From the NCBI GenBank assembly GCA_014237465.1, contig JABZFM010000009.1, positions 1 through 64,000 of the forward strand: DNA of 64,000 nt. Direction: 5' to 3'. Origin of the DNA: Desulfobacteraceae bacterium. Its GTDB lineage: Bacteria > Desulfobacterota > Desulfobacteria > Desulfobacterales > Desulfosalsimonadaceae. A program made the position numbers and the translations under genes. Every line of letters begins with the position of its first letter. The first letter of the stretch is position 1. Positions 26,047-34,635 of this stretch are shown here, piece by piece. Below the pieces are notes generated by a model. That model ran no database searches. It was not told where the DNA came from and was given only the letters and a program-made list of their open reading frames with translations.

Positions 26047-26916
26047 TTACTTGATTTTCGCCTTGACCGCTGCAATAAAATCAGGGTTGGTGCCGCAGCA
26101 CCCGCCGATAAAGTTTGCACCGGCATTAATGAGTTCGGGGACGAAATCGGCGAACTGGTCCGGGGTGGTATGATAGACGGTTTCGCCCTTGACGATTTCC
26201 GGAATTCCAGCGTTGGCTTTCATCCACAAGGGCAGATCGGTAGCGGCTCGCATCCGTTGACAGATCGGAACAAATCCTTCGATACCCTTTCCACAATTGG
26301 ACCCGATGACGTCCACACCGGCATTCGCAAACTTTTCCACCATCTCTTCGGGTGGATTGCCCATCATGGTTCGATCCTTGTCAATGCCGGCATCAAATAC
26401 CATATTGGCAACCACCGGCAGGCCGGTTTTTTTAGCGGCTGAAATGGCTGCCAGTGCTTCAGTTATATCGATCATGGTTTCAATGACAATGGCGTCAGCG
26501 CCTGCCTCTGCACAGGCTTGCGCCTGTTCGCTAAAGGCGTCTTCCAATTCATCTGCGCTGACCTGTTTCATAATAATTAACTTTCCGCTGGGGCCAATGG
26601 AGGCAAAAACACAGGCTTTATCACCGGCCGCTTTTTTTGAAATCCTGACTCCGGCTGCGTTTATTTCCCTTACTTTATCCGCAAGATCGTGCTTTTCAAG
26701 AATAAACCGGTTGGCGCCGAACGTGTTGGTTAATACAACCTGGCTGCCGGATGCAACGTACAGTCCGGGAATTTCCGCAACCCTGTCCGGATGCTTAATG
26801 TTCCAAAGCTCAGGGCATTCACGTTTTTTTAAACCGCGATTTATCAGTTCCGTACCCCATGCCCCATCTGTTATGACCGGTCCTTCTTCCATGAGTCGGG
26901 TGATTAATTCATGCAT
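26047..26916 (-). CDS. Homocysteine S-methyltransferase-family protein
   Basis: A 289-residue TIM barrel of the MetH-N/BHMT/MmuM family. It has TDGAWGTELI at the N-terminus and zinc-ligand cysteines in GSNCGKG (about 203-209) and GGCCGTNP (about 274-281). The three-Cys Zn site that activates homocysteine thiol is intact. I chose ATG 26916 (GGAG 6 bp upstream). It is the last gene of the corrinoid cluster, 20 bp after the HyuA-like gene. This suggests that methyl groups reach homocysteine from the stand-alone corrinoid protein at 29873. It corresponds to one domain of MetH without the folate module. Confidence 0.88.
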   Translation of the reverse strand: MHELITRLMEEGPVITDGAWGTELINRGLKKRECPELWNIKHPDRVAEIPGLYVASGSQVVLTNTFGANRFILEKHDLADKVREINAAGVRISKKAAGDKACVFASIGPSGKLIIMKQVSADELEDAFSEQAQACAEAGADAIVIETMIDITEALAAISAAKKTGLPVVANMVFDAGIDKDRTMMGNPPEEMVEKFANAGVDVIGSNCGKGIEGFVPICQRMRAATDLPLWMKANAGIPEIVKGETVYHTTPDQFADFVPELINAGANFIGGCCGTNPDFIAAVKAKIK

Positions 26917-26936
26917 GTTGATCTCCATTAATTTTT

Positions 26937-28925
26937 TTATGCTCCCATACGAGGCCTTCCCACGGCAGTGGCCCGTATTTCAGTCTGGATAAACGTTTCT
27001 GTTTCTCTGCCCGGCATTTTATTCTTAACGCCAAAGTTCTTTTTTATCAAATCGATTTCAAACATGTCTGCCCCGGCCGCGCGGACTTTTTCGATGGCGA
27101 TCCTGGCGGCTGTTTCACGGGCGTATTCTTCCGCATCCGTATAATGTTTGAAACTGTTTATGCCTTCAGTTGTGTGAACCCGAAAGGACATTCCGCCCTG
27201 TCTGGGTTTTATCAGGATATGAACGGACTGGGAAATTGTACCCGTAACAGCGCCGATGGCATTGGCGACCGCTGCATTTTCCGGTACTGATATTTCACAG
27301 TTAAACAGTGAAGCCATATCCGGCAGGTAGGTGCCTGCCGGAGCGCCAACGGCAACAATGGGACACGTAAGCGCAATTGAACAAGACAGCAACCCTTTCA
27401 TCTCGTTTTTTACGGCCTGATTGAAAAAAAAGGAATCAGCCGCCTGTTTTACAATTTTTCCGGAAGTAGTATCTGCACGGAGGGCACAGCAAACCATGGC
27501 GGCTGCAATCTCATATTGAACCTGCGCAATGACCATTTTACAAAATGCTTCCACTTCCATATCCAGGCAGGCGCTGATCAGCGCAGCCCCGTGATAGGCG
27601 GCTTGCGCAGAGCCGGTTTCATATAAACCAAGGACATTTACTGCGTCCGTTGGCGTAAATGAACTTGCATTGATCAGCCCTTCTTTTAGCAGATAATCGA
27701 TACTTTGGGCATAAACAGACGGATATTTAACCTCTTCCAGAACATGAGGGGTAAAGAGCGGGCCTTTGGCAACCCGATCAAGCATTTCATGGCAGGCGCT
27801 GGAAATTTCATTTTTGCGAACAGCAGATGATTTCTTTAAAATAAAAAACGGCAATTCAGCATATCGAAAATTATTCGGGCGGGTTTTCATTATCTCAATC
27901 ACAGCCGGCAAATGATTTCCCAGCACACACAACGGGACGACTCTTGTCGGTCCGATTTTAATATCACCCTTACTGCTCAAGCGGACTCCGCTGTCGCCGC
28001 CGATACCTTCCGTCAGGATATCGATAGACGCGACCATGGGGTGAAAGCCGTCAATCTCCGTCATTTTTTCACTAACCATTGCCGATCCGCCCTTCAGAAC
28101 AGCTATATCGGATGTGGTGCCGCCCATATCAATCACCAGGGCGTCGGGCCGGCCGGTCAGATATCCGGCGCCCACCACGCTGGCAGCCGGGCCGGACATG
28201 ATCGTTTCGATAGGCACATCAAGAGCTGCCTTTGCTGAAATCAGTGATCCATCTCCCTTGACGATCATCAGCGGCGCTTTGATTTCAAAATCAGCCAGAA
28301 CCTTTGTAACCGCGTTGATCAGGTTATATATCAGGGGAATGAGCCGGGCGTTGAGGAGTGTGGTTACAGCCCTACGAGGCGCATCAAGGCTGCTTGTTAA
28401 CTCGTGACCGCAGGTGATTGGAAGGTCAGTCAGTTTTCTGATAAGTGATTTGGCCGCAAGCTCATGGGAGGGATTCCTGACGCCGAAATATCCTGATACG
28501 GCAAAGGCCCTGACATTATCGGCATAGGCGTTGATCGCCGCCTTTATTGCTTTTTTATCAAGGGGGGCCTGTTCATCACCTGAAATCCGGTGGCCGCCCC
28601 GGACAAGAATAATCGGATTTTCTGGACGGATCTTTTTAAACACTTCGGTATCAAGAATATCCGGATCATAACCGATAAGGATCAGACCGGCAGAGCTGCC
28701 TCTGTCTTCAACCACTGCGTTGGTCGCCAGGGTGGTAGAAAGAGAAACCAGATTGATATGCGGCTGATCGGGTGAAAACAGTTTTTTTAAGGTATTTTTG
28801 ATGCCGACGGTCAAATCCTGGCAGGTTGTGGGTGATTTCGCGGTTGCGAGAATCCCGTTTTTTTCATCAAGCAGAACAGCGTCCGTAAATGTGCCGCCGG
28901 TATCAATTCCTAAAAGTATCGGCAT
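26937..28925 (-). CDS. HyuA-like hydantoinase/oxoprolinase (ASKHA) protein
   Basis: A 662-residue protein. The hydantoinase/oxoprolinase N-terminal domain begins GIDTGGTFTDAVLLDEKNG, an ATP phosphate-1 loop. The catalytic HyuA domain includes MSGPAASVVGAGY and VIDMGGTTSDIAVL (phosphate-2). C-terminal residues from 600 are a small extra domain. The family hydrolyses ATP to open cyclic amides, but no HyuB subunit is present. Here it sits inside a corrinoid methyltransferase operon, where ASKHA ATPases can serve in corrinoid activation. The true reaction is unknown. Confidence 0.82.
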   Translation of the reverse strand: MPILLGIDTGGTFTDAVLLDEKNGILATAKSPTTCQDLTVGIKNTLKKLFSPDQPHINLVSLSTTLATNAVVEDRGSSAGLILIGYDPDILDTEVFKKIRPENPIILVRGGHRISGDEQAPLDKKAIKAAINAYADNVRAFAVSGYFGVRNPSHELAAKSLIRKLTDLPITCGHELTSSLDAPRRAVTTLLNARLIPLIYNLINAVTKVLADFEIKAPLMIVKGDGSLISAKAALDVPIETIMSGPAASVVGAGYLTGRPDALVIDMGGTTSDIAVLKGGSAMVSEKMTEIDGFHPMVASIDILTEGIGGDSGVRLSSKGDIKIGPTRVVPLCVLGNHLPAVIEIMKTRPNNFRYAELPFFILKKSSAVRKNEISSACHEMLDRVAKGPLFTPHVLEEVKYPSVYAQSIDYLLKEGLINASSFTPTDAVNVLGLYETGSAQAAYHGAALISACLDMEVEAFCKMVIAQVQYEIAAAMVCCALRADTTSGKIVKQAADSFFFNQAVKNEMKGLLSCSIALTCPIVAVGAPAGTYLPDMASLFNCEISVPENAAVANAIGAVTGTISQSVHILIKPRQGGMSFRVHTTEGINSFKHYTDAEEYARETAARIAIEKVRAAGADMFEIDLIKKNFGVKNKMPGRETETFIQTEIRATAVGRPRMGA

Positions 28926-28953
28926 AAAAATCCCACTGAAGTAAAAGAAGTTT

Positions 28954-29117
28954 AAAGTGACTAAATTGATCTAAAGTGCCTAAAGTTAAGGACTGCGCTT
29001 ATAGCGCGGGCAATTTTTATTTAAATTTGATAATGCCGAAGGCGTTAACCATAATCACGCCCCGGCGTGACTCACTTTACACTTTAGTTCACTTTTAACT
29101 TTTCCGATTTATTCGGG
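28954..29117. repeat. Dispersed 160-bp repeat (copy 1)
   Basis: Imperfect terminal inverted repeats (AAAGTGACTAAA... / ...CACTTTAGTTCACTTTT) enclose GGACTGCGCT, AATGCCGAAGGCGTTAACCATAA and TTAACTTTTCCG. It is about 80 percent identical by eye to 54867-55024. No coding capacity. Confidence 0.75.
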
Positions 29118-29155
29118 TTAAGCTTCTCAAGACAAAATAAAGAACAGAGATTGGT

Positions 29156-29839
29156 CTAAGCATTATATTTAACGGCATACAGCTGTTCATCATAGGGTGC
29201 TCTGCGAGACGGGCACTTATCTCTTGGACAAAGTTGGCAGCTGTGAAATTTTTCGCCCGACTCAAATTCAATCCCTGACACAGATTTAAGCGGCACCATC
29301 ATGGCACTTTCGGTTAATTGCACACCGATTGTTTCACCGGCCGCATTCAGGATTGAAAATATCTTATGCTGTTCGGAAAGTGGCCAATCCTCTAAAGATC
29401 CCGGATTCATGGTCGATGTCATCCTGGTTTCAAACGTATCGGTCAGATGGCGTTTGAACGCTTCAAGTGCGGTACCCAAAGCCATCATATTAATTGTGTC
29501 CGCCCAGAAAATATCCAGTGTGTCGGTTAGGGTGCGGGACCATTTTTCCAGTTCCATACCACAGGTGGCAATAAACGGAAAGGCTCTGCGACAATCCTCA
29601 AAATTTACCTGCATCACACGGCTCATCAAACAAACCCCGTCAATAAGAACGGTGCCGTCGTTATCATATTCTACGGCCGCTAATTTGTAGGCAACTCTGG
29701 GACAGGCAATATTACGGGCCGATGCAAGAAGAATGTCCAGGCGTTCGGCATATTTGCGGTTGGATTCAATTTTTAAAATCGGATAAAGCTGTTTTGCCTG
29801 GATATCAAAAGGAATGTTTTCGATAATTATCGCGTCCAT
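29156..29839 (-). CDS. Stand-alone MetH-activation-domain-like protein
   Basis: A 227-residue protein resembling the C-terminal reactivation domain of B12-dependent methionine synthase as a free polypeptide. It has FIATCGMELEKWS (about 88-100), then a helical span with ALEAFKRHL, then a NPGSLEDWPLSEQ segment corresponding to the SAM-binding PGY region of MetH, and SAMMVPLKSVSGI. A C-terminal C-x2-C-x4-C (SCQLCPRDKCP) may hold a metal or Fe-S cluster. It probably reductively remethylates or reactivates cob(II)alamin on the neighbouring corrinoid protein, 33 bp upstream in the operon. Confidence 0.85.
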   Translation of the reverse strand: MDAIIIENIPFDIQAKQLYPILKIESNRKYAERLDILLASARNIACPRVAYKLAAVEYDNDGTVLIDGVCLMSRVMQVNFEDCRRAFPFIATCGMELEKWSRTLTDTLDIFWADTINMMALGTALEAFKRHLTDTFETRMTSTMNPGSLEDWPLSEQHKIFSILNAAGETIGVQLTESAMMVPLKSVSGIEFESGEKFHSCQLCPRDKCPSRRAPYDEQLYAVKYNA

Positions 29840-29872
29840 GTATTTCTTTACGTTTTGCTTTCAGAGGGTTAA

Positions 29873-30511
29873 TCATGTTGCTGAAAGTTTGTCGAAAATC
29901 TTAACCGCCTGCACGGCAGTTTCGCCATATCCGTCCGCGCCCATCTCCTCTTTTAATTGTTCAGAAGTACAGGCACCTCCGATGACAACTTTGACGTGGT
30001 CTTTTAAGCCTGCTTCGACAACGGAGTCGACGACCTCCTTGATACCGCCGATCATCGTGCTCAGCAAAGCGGAAAGTCCGATAAGCCGTGCGCCTGTTTC
30101 TTTTACCGCTGCCAGGATTTTTCCAGCGGATACATCCACGCCGAGATCGATAACTTCATACCCATTTACGTTTAAAAGCATTCCGACAATATTTTTTCCG
30201 ATTTCATGAATATCACCCTCAACGGTTGCCAGGACAATCTTGCCCTTCTGGCCGGCGGCGCCGGGATCCATTTTTTCTTCCAAAATCGGCATGGCCTCCT
30301 TGACAACTTCGCCGGCCATCACAAGATCTGCCAGAAAATAGGTTCCTGTTTCGAACTGTTCACCCACCAGTTCCAGCCCTTTGCTGATTCCCGCTTCAAT
30401 AATTTCAAGCGGTGGTATCCCTTCATCAAGACATGCGAAAACCAGGCCTTTGATTTCATCAAACATAAGTTCGTTAACGGCCTTCTGAACTGAGATAAGC
30501 GATTCTTTCAT
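29873..30511 (-). CDS. Corrinoid methyltransferase protein (MtaC/MtbC-like)
   Basis: A 212-residue protein of usual length. The N-terminal helical cap spans about 1-88. The B12-binding Rossmann domain has D100-x-H102-x-x-G105 (GDIHEIGKN; His is the lower cobalt ligand), a GLSALLSTM strand (the S-x-L motif), and GGACTSEQLKE. It carries the methyl group between the UroD-type methyltransferase encoded next to it and a methyl acceptor, and is served by activators at 29156 and 32166. Confidence 0.93.
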   Translation of the reverse strand: MKESLISVQKAVNELMFDEIKGLVFACLDEGIPPLEIIEAGISKGLELVGEQFETGTYFLADLVMAGEVVKEAMPILEEKMDPGAAGQKGKIVLATVEGDIHEIGKNIVGMLLNVNGYEVIDLGVDVSAGKILAAVKETGARLIGLSALLSTMIGGIKEVVDSVVEAGLKDHVKVVIGGACTSEQLKEEMGADGYGETAVQAVKIFDKLSAT

Positions 30512-30579
30512 ATATCACCTCTTTGTTATGTAAGATACTCCTGCTACTAGTGTCTCGTCATTTCATCCTTGACGCAACA

Positions 30580-31752
30580 TTATACTGAAATCGGGTATTT
30601 GCCGTATTTTTTAATCGCGTCAAGCATTACCCGCAATTTGTCTGCCGGTATTGAGCTCATGCTGTGAATGGGACCGATCATAAATCTGCCGCCGGGACCT
30701 AAATTCTTGATCAATTTTTTAACTTCATCAACTATTTCTTCGTCTTTTGAGCGGTCCGTGAGCAGATAGTCGATCCCCACACCGCCGATAATGGTCACCT
30801 GATCGCCATGAATCTCTTTTTCTTTAAAAATATCCACGTTGGAGGTATTTTCATAGGCATGCAGACCGTCGACTCCCCATTTAATAAAAATGTCAAAGAG
30901 CAGGGTATTATCCCCGCAGGAATGGAAAATTAATTTCCCGCCCCGGTCGTGTACTGCTTTGATAATCCTTTTGTATGAGGCGCCGAAAAGGCGGTCGATG
31001 AGTTTCGGATTCATCATGGGGCCGCTTTTAAAAGCGAAATCGTCGGATTGCAGAATAACAATGACGCCCGCATCCATCATCGCCATGATGGTCTTCATGC
31101 AGAGTTCCTCCGCCATATCAATATAGCGCTGCACCAGGTCCTTTTCCTTCATGAACCATATCGGCATCCGTTCGAATCCCAGGGCCCAGAGAAGGGATTC
31201 CTGGATACCGTAAGCGGATGCCTGGCCGCAGAGACACATTTTGCCGCCATATTTTTTCATCATCTTTTGAAAAAATTTATACCCCCGATGGGCGATTTCA
31301 TCGGAAACGGGCCAGTAGGGCCAGGCTTCAAATTCCTCCCGGGAGGTAATGCCGGGACCGCGATACATGTATGACGAGTTGCCGAATCCATCGTCGATGA
31401 TGTCATACACCGAACCCGAAAACCGGACCATGGTTTTTGAATCCCGGATGATAAACGTCTCTTCATACATGGACCAGGCCGCGTCAAAACCAAGGAGTTG
31501 TTGCGCTTTAATCCGCTTTTCCATGCCAATGTTTAAAATCGGCTGGAGAATCGGTTTTGTGAGCCGGGGCCCCCAGGTATCCATAAAAAAACGGGTGATG
31601 GGGTTATCTATGGCTTTGTGCGGAGGTATCAGCGGTTGTCCCAGCACTTCGTTAAAGGTTCTGTCCTCCACGAGTGGACAGAAAGTGGGAACCCGGTCAA
31701 CCGGTTTGCCTTCTAATGTTCGGATGATGCGTTCTGTTGGGTGCATAAACAT
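30580..31752 (-). CDS. Uroporphyrinogen decarboxylase-family methyltransferase (MtaA/MtbA-like)
   Basis: A 390-residue UroD-fold protein. The PTERIIRTLEGKPVDRVP start is typical of the methyltransferase branch. A His-x-Cys pair in FHSCGD near residue 275 matches the zinc-binding site of MtaA/MtbA/CmuA proteins. It is expected to move a methyl group to or from the corrinoid protein encoded 68 bp downstream. The substrate (methanol, methylamine, methoxy compound or thiol) cannot be predicted from sequence. The promoter is probably in the 220 bp upstream. Confidence 0.88.
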   Translation of the reverse strand: MFMHPTERIIRTLEGKPVDRVPTFCPLVEDRTFNEVLGQPLIPPHKAIDNPITRFFMDTWGPRLTKPILQPILNIGMEKRIKAQQLLGFDAAWSMYEETFIIRDSKTMVRFSGSVYDIIDDGFGNSSYMYRGPGITSREEFEAWPYWPVSDEIAHRGYKFFQKMMKKYGGKMCLCGQASAYGIQESLLWALGFERMPIWFMKEKDLVQRYIDMAEELCMKTIMAMMDAGVIVILQSDDFAFKSGPMMNPKLIDRLFGASYKRIIKAVHDRGGKLIFHSCGDNTLLFDIFIKWGVDGLHAYENTSNVDIFKEKEIHGDQVTIIGGVGIDYLLTDRSKDEEIVDEVKKLIKNLGPGGRFMIGPIHSMSSIPADKLRVMLDAIKKYGKYPISV

Positions 31753-31976
31753 CTCCTTTGAATTGAGATTCCTTTTTCAACAATCAATTTGCCGGCAGAA
31801 ATACCTGCCTGTTTGACGCCAGGCCGGTATCTGTTTCTGCCTTTATAAAAGGCCGGGAAAAATAAACCATGCAGGAATGTGCAAAAAAAATCATACCATA
31901 ATTTATATTATGAAAAACACGGAGTTGTCAATCTGCTTTGCAAAGTCGTTAGCAGTGACAGGGGGGATATATTTTT
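31753..31976. other. Intergenic region in corrinoid cluster
   Basis: About 220 bp with no ORF of note. Contains CCTGCCTG-type inverted sequences around 31790-31860 (GCCGGCAGAAATACCTGCC), possibly a leader or attenuator for the methyltransferase gene. I could not draw a convincing cobalamin riboswitch. Confidence 0.3.
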
Positions 31977-32144
31977 TTAAGTGGGCGTTAATACTATATC
32001 GAAGTCACGTATTAATTGATCATTTTCAAAAATAGGTTGAGTATAGTTTTTACCCGCGACAGAATCACGCGCATAAAAATCTGCACCAATTTTATCTAAA
32101 AATTGTTGCTTGGTGATGATCACGTTAAGCTTGATCTCTGGCAT
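31977..32144 (-). CDS. Small ORF, 55 aa, possible remnant of a methyl-transfer protein
   Basis: ATG 32144 to TAA 31977, 21 bp downstream of the RACE stop. The protein starts MPEIKLNVIITKQQFLDK and contains IGADFYARDSVAG, which loosely recalls the C-terminal IGAD-(F/Y)-A-x-D-A segment of corrinoid proteins. There is no strong SD. It may be a genuine small gene or a decayed C-terminus. Confidence 0.4.
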   Translation of the reverse strand: MPEIKLNVIITKQQFLDKIGADFYARDSVAGKNYTQPIFENDQLIRDFDIVLTPT

Positions 32145-32165
32145 GCATTGTCGACCCTGAGCGAC

Positions 32166-33995
32166 TCAAACCGGTCCTATTAACGTTGCCTTTGTAAAGA
32201 CCTCCATAAAATCGGTACTGGCGGCAAGTTCAATGTATTCCGTACGATCAGCAATATCCTGAGATTCCTTTCTATGTCTTTGGGAAACCAGGGCTGCTTT
32301 TGCACCGATTCCGGCGGCATTTCCCACCTGCTTAAAGCGCTGGATCGGCAGATCGGGCAACATTCCTATAGCCACGGCGCTTGCTACATCGATATACGAT
32401 CCAAAAGCGCCTGCGATGACTACTTCATCAATATCATTGTCGCTCAAGCCCTGACTTTCCAGAAGCATGGTAATCCCGGTGGCAATGGCGGCTTTTGCAA
32501 GTTGCAGAGCCCTTATATCCTTTTGAGTCAGCGTAATTTCCTTATGGTTATTGGTCTCCTCCTTGCCGGCAAGCACAAATTCAAGCTGACCATCATTATT
32601 TCTTATGCTGGGATGATCATCGCTTAAACGACCGCTATTGTTTATTATGCCTGCTTTGTATAATTGGGCCAGCGCGTCCAAAATGCCTGATCCACAAATG
32701 CCCACCGGTGGCATTTGGCCAATGGTCTGGTATTTGATACGGCCTTCTTCATAATGCACATGCTCGATGGCACCGTTTGATGCCCTCATGCCGTGTTTGA
32801 TATGACCACCCTCAAAAGCCGGGCCGGAAGCGCAGGATACGCTGGTCATTTTTTTATGATTTGTCTTTTTATTGTTTATGAGGCAAATTTCAGTGTTGGT
32901 GCCAATATCAATGGCCAGACATACGCCTTTTTTGTTGTGTGCATCTAATGCCAGCAACATACTGACATGATCGGCTCCTACAAATCCCGCTATATTGGGA
33001 AGCAAATGAACATATGCACCTTTACAAATATGAAGACCAATCTCCCTGGCCTTTACATCCAGGTGGGTATTTACTGCCGGAATATAAGGAGCCATCGCCA
33101 ACTGCTTTACCGGCAGGCGCAAAAAAAGATGATGCATGGCTGTGTTGCCCACGACAACCGCCTCGATAATTTCAGCAACATTTAAGTTTAGTTGATCGCA
33201 AAGTTCTTTTACAGACTGATTCAGAGCGTCCACAACCAGTTTTTGCAGCTTTAAGGCTTCAGAATGTTCCATGGCACGACCAATTCTTGCAATAACATCC
33301 TCGCCATAAGCGATCTGGGGATTCATAATCCCTTTAGCGGCCAATGTTCTGCCGGTTTCCATATCCACCAGATAACATGCGATTTTAGTTGTCCCGATAT
33401 CAACCGCCATTCCTATTTTCCGGGCATCAGACTTGTGAAATGAAATTATCTCATTGTCCCTCACAACAGCCATCGTTTGCCGGTTGCCGTCGTGCATAAG
33501 TGACGGTAGATCGCAGAGAGATTTGATATCAATGGATGTGGCTTTTATCTGATGTTGTTTATGAAGTGCTTCCATAAGCTGCTCTGTGTCGGAACGGAAA
33601 TCTTCAACAGATGCAGAGGATATTTTAAGGGAATAGAACCTGATCAAAGGATCGACAGGATATGTTAAGATTTCATCACCCTCGACTTGTGTGCGTTGAG
33701 GGGATGTTAAAGATTCAGGGGGCACATGAATTAAACAATCGCTTAACGGTAATGCCTGGCATGCCAGTCGAAAACCGCCGGCAATTTCCTCAGGGCTTAA
33801 AACTCCAAATTCATTTGTTGTGAGGGGCGAAGCATCTCCTGAAATAATCTGTACCTTACATTGACCACAGATTCCAGCGCCACCGCAGATATTAACCAGA
33901 TCAACACCCAGTTCCCTGGCATGATCAAGTATTAATTTTTCGGATGAAAGCCGACCGCGTTTTCCGATGGGCTCAAAGTCAATGTAATATTTCAT
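32166..33995 (-). CDS. RACE-type ATP-dependent reductive activator of corrinoid proteins (RamA-like)
   Basis: A 609-residue protein. An N-terminal [2Fe-2S] ferredoxin domain has C-x5-C-x2-C (NICGGAGICGQC, about 36-47) and a fourth Cys in RLACQ. A linker then leads to an ASKHA ATPase-like domain from about 195: AVDIGTTKIACYLVD, VVGNTAMHH, AIDIGTNTEICL, PVGICGSGILDAL, and VIAGAFGSYIDVASA near the end. This is the DUF4445/RACE architecture that reduces cob(II)alamin to cob(I)alamin using ATP. It is the first gene of the cluster and has probably its own promoter. Confidence 0.93.
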   Translation of the reverse strand: MKYYIDFEPIGKRGRLSSEKLILDHARELGVDLVNICGGAGICGQCKVQIISGDASPLTTNEFGVLSPEEIAGGFRLACQALPLSDCLIHVPPESLTSPQRTQVEGDEILTYPVDPLIRFYSLKISSASVEDFRSDTEQLMEALHKQHQIKATSIDIKSLCDLPSLMHDGNRQTMAVVRDNEIISFHKSDARKIGMAVDIGTTKIACYLVDMETGRTLAAKGIMNPQIAYGEDVIARIGRAMEHSEALKLQKLVVDALNQSVKELCDQLNLNVAEIIEAVVVGNTAMHHLFLRLPVKQLAMAPYIPAVNTHLDVKAREIGLHICKGAYVHLLPNIAGFVGADHVSMLLALDAHNKKGVCLAIDIGTNTEICLINNKKTNHKKMTSVSCASGPAFEGGHIKHGMRASNGAIEHVHYEEGRIKYQTIGQMPPVGICGSGILDALAQLYKAGIINNSGRLSDDHPSIRNNDGQLEFVLAGKEETNNHKEITLTQKDIRALQLAKAAIATGITMLLESQGLSDNDIDEVVIAGAFGSYIDVASAVAIGMLPDLPIQRFKQVGNAAGIGAKAALVSQRHRKESQDIADRTEYIELAASTDFMEVFTKATLIGPV

Positions 33996-34085
33996 TTTAG
34001 AATATTCTGCTGGCCGGGAAATAATTTGGCATCTGTTATCCCCTTATCCCACCTCATGAAATCAGCTCGATCATTCATCAATTTT

Positions 34086-34367
34086 TTAAATTTTTACTGT
34101 TTTTACTTGACCGATTTTTCCTTCTCTGAATGCCCGTGTATAACTTATACAATATTTATCTTTGCCCAGAACCAATACTGTTGTCAACAGGGTTTCCATT
34201 AAATCCCGATCCAAAGGGTCCAGTATGGCTGAATCCAGGCCGGACGCTAATGCAAGGGCCAAAAATATTTTGTTTACAACCGGCCGGGCGGGAAGTCCAG
34301 AAAAAATATCACAATATGTGGGGGTGCCCGAACTTTTTGAGAACATACCAGTTGCTGAATTAATCAT
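34086..34367 (-). pseudogene. C-terminal remnant of methyl-THF:corrinoid methyltransferase (AcsE/MtrH-type)
   Basis: A 93-codon reading frame whose last 65 residues match the end of a pterin-dependent methyltransferase: GLPARPVVNKIFLALAL, GLDSAILDPLDRDLMETL and KDKYCISYTRAFREGKIG. The pterin-binding barrel (about 200 residues) is missing, and the first 20 residues are unrelated. It lies just upstream of the RACE gene, so the ancestral cluster probably linked to folate C1 metabolism. Confidence 0.75.
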
Positions 34368-34635
34368 GAGATTTTTTTATAATTTTTTTGACAACTTTTG
34401 ATAAACAGAAATTTTGCCTTTAAAATACCAAACAACAAGTCTGCAACAACATCCACTCATGGCCATGTTTGAACAGCATATATTCACGTCACCTCACTTC
34501 CACACTTCGTGAACATCTTTTGATCAACCACCATATGTCATTGAATAAGTTAAATTATTGAGATTTATTTTATAAGCTGTATAATATAAAATTAAATCAA
34601 AAATCAGGACCATTAGTTATTTAAATGGAGACACA
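34368..34635. other. Intergenic promoter region of the symporter gene
   Basis: 268 bp, AT-rich toward 34540-34600. No gene or clear repeat. It should contain the promoter for the gene at 34636. No confident boxes are called. Confidence 0.35.

Noticed and set aside
26297-26992. A 231-codon plus-strand open frame
   Set aside because: It lies antisense to the homocysteine methyltransferase, which has clear family motifs. The antisense frame is a codon-bias shadow without recognisable motifs.
31753-32165. Cobalamin riboswitch in the corrinoid cluster
   Set aside because: No B12-box-like sequence or convincing fold was found by eye in this gap.
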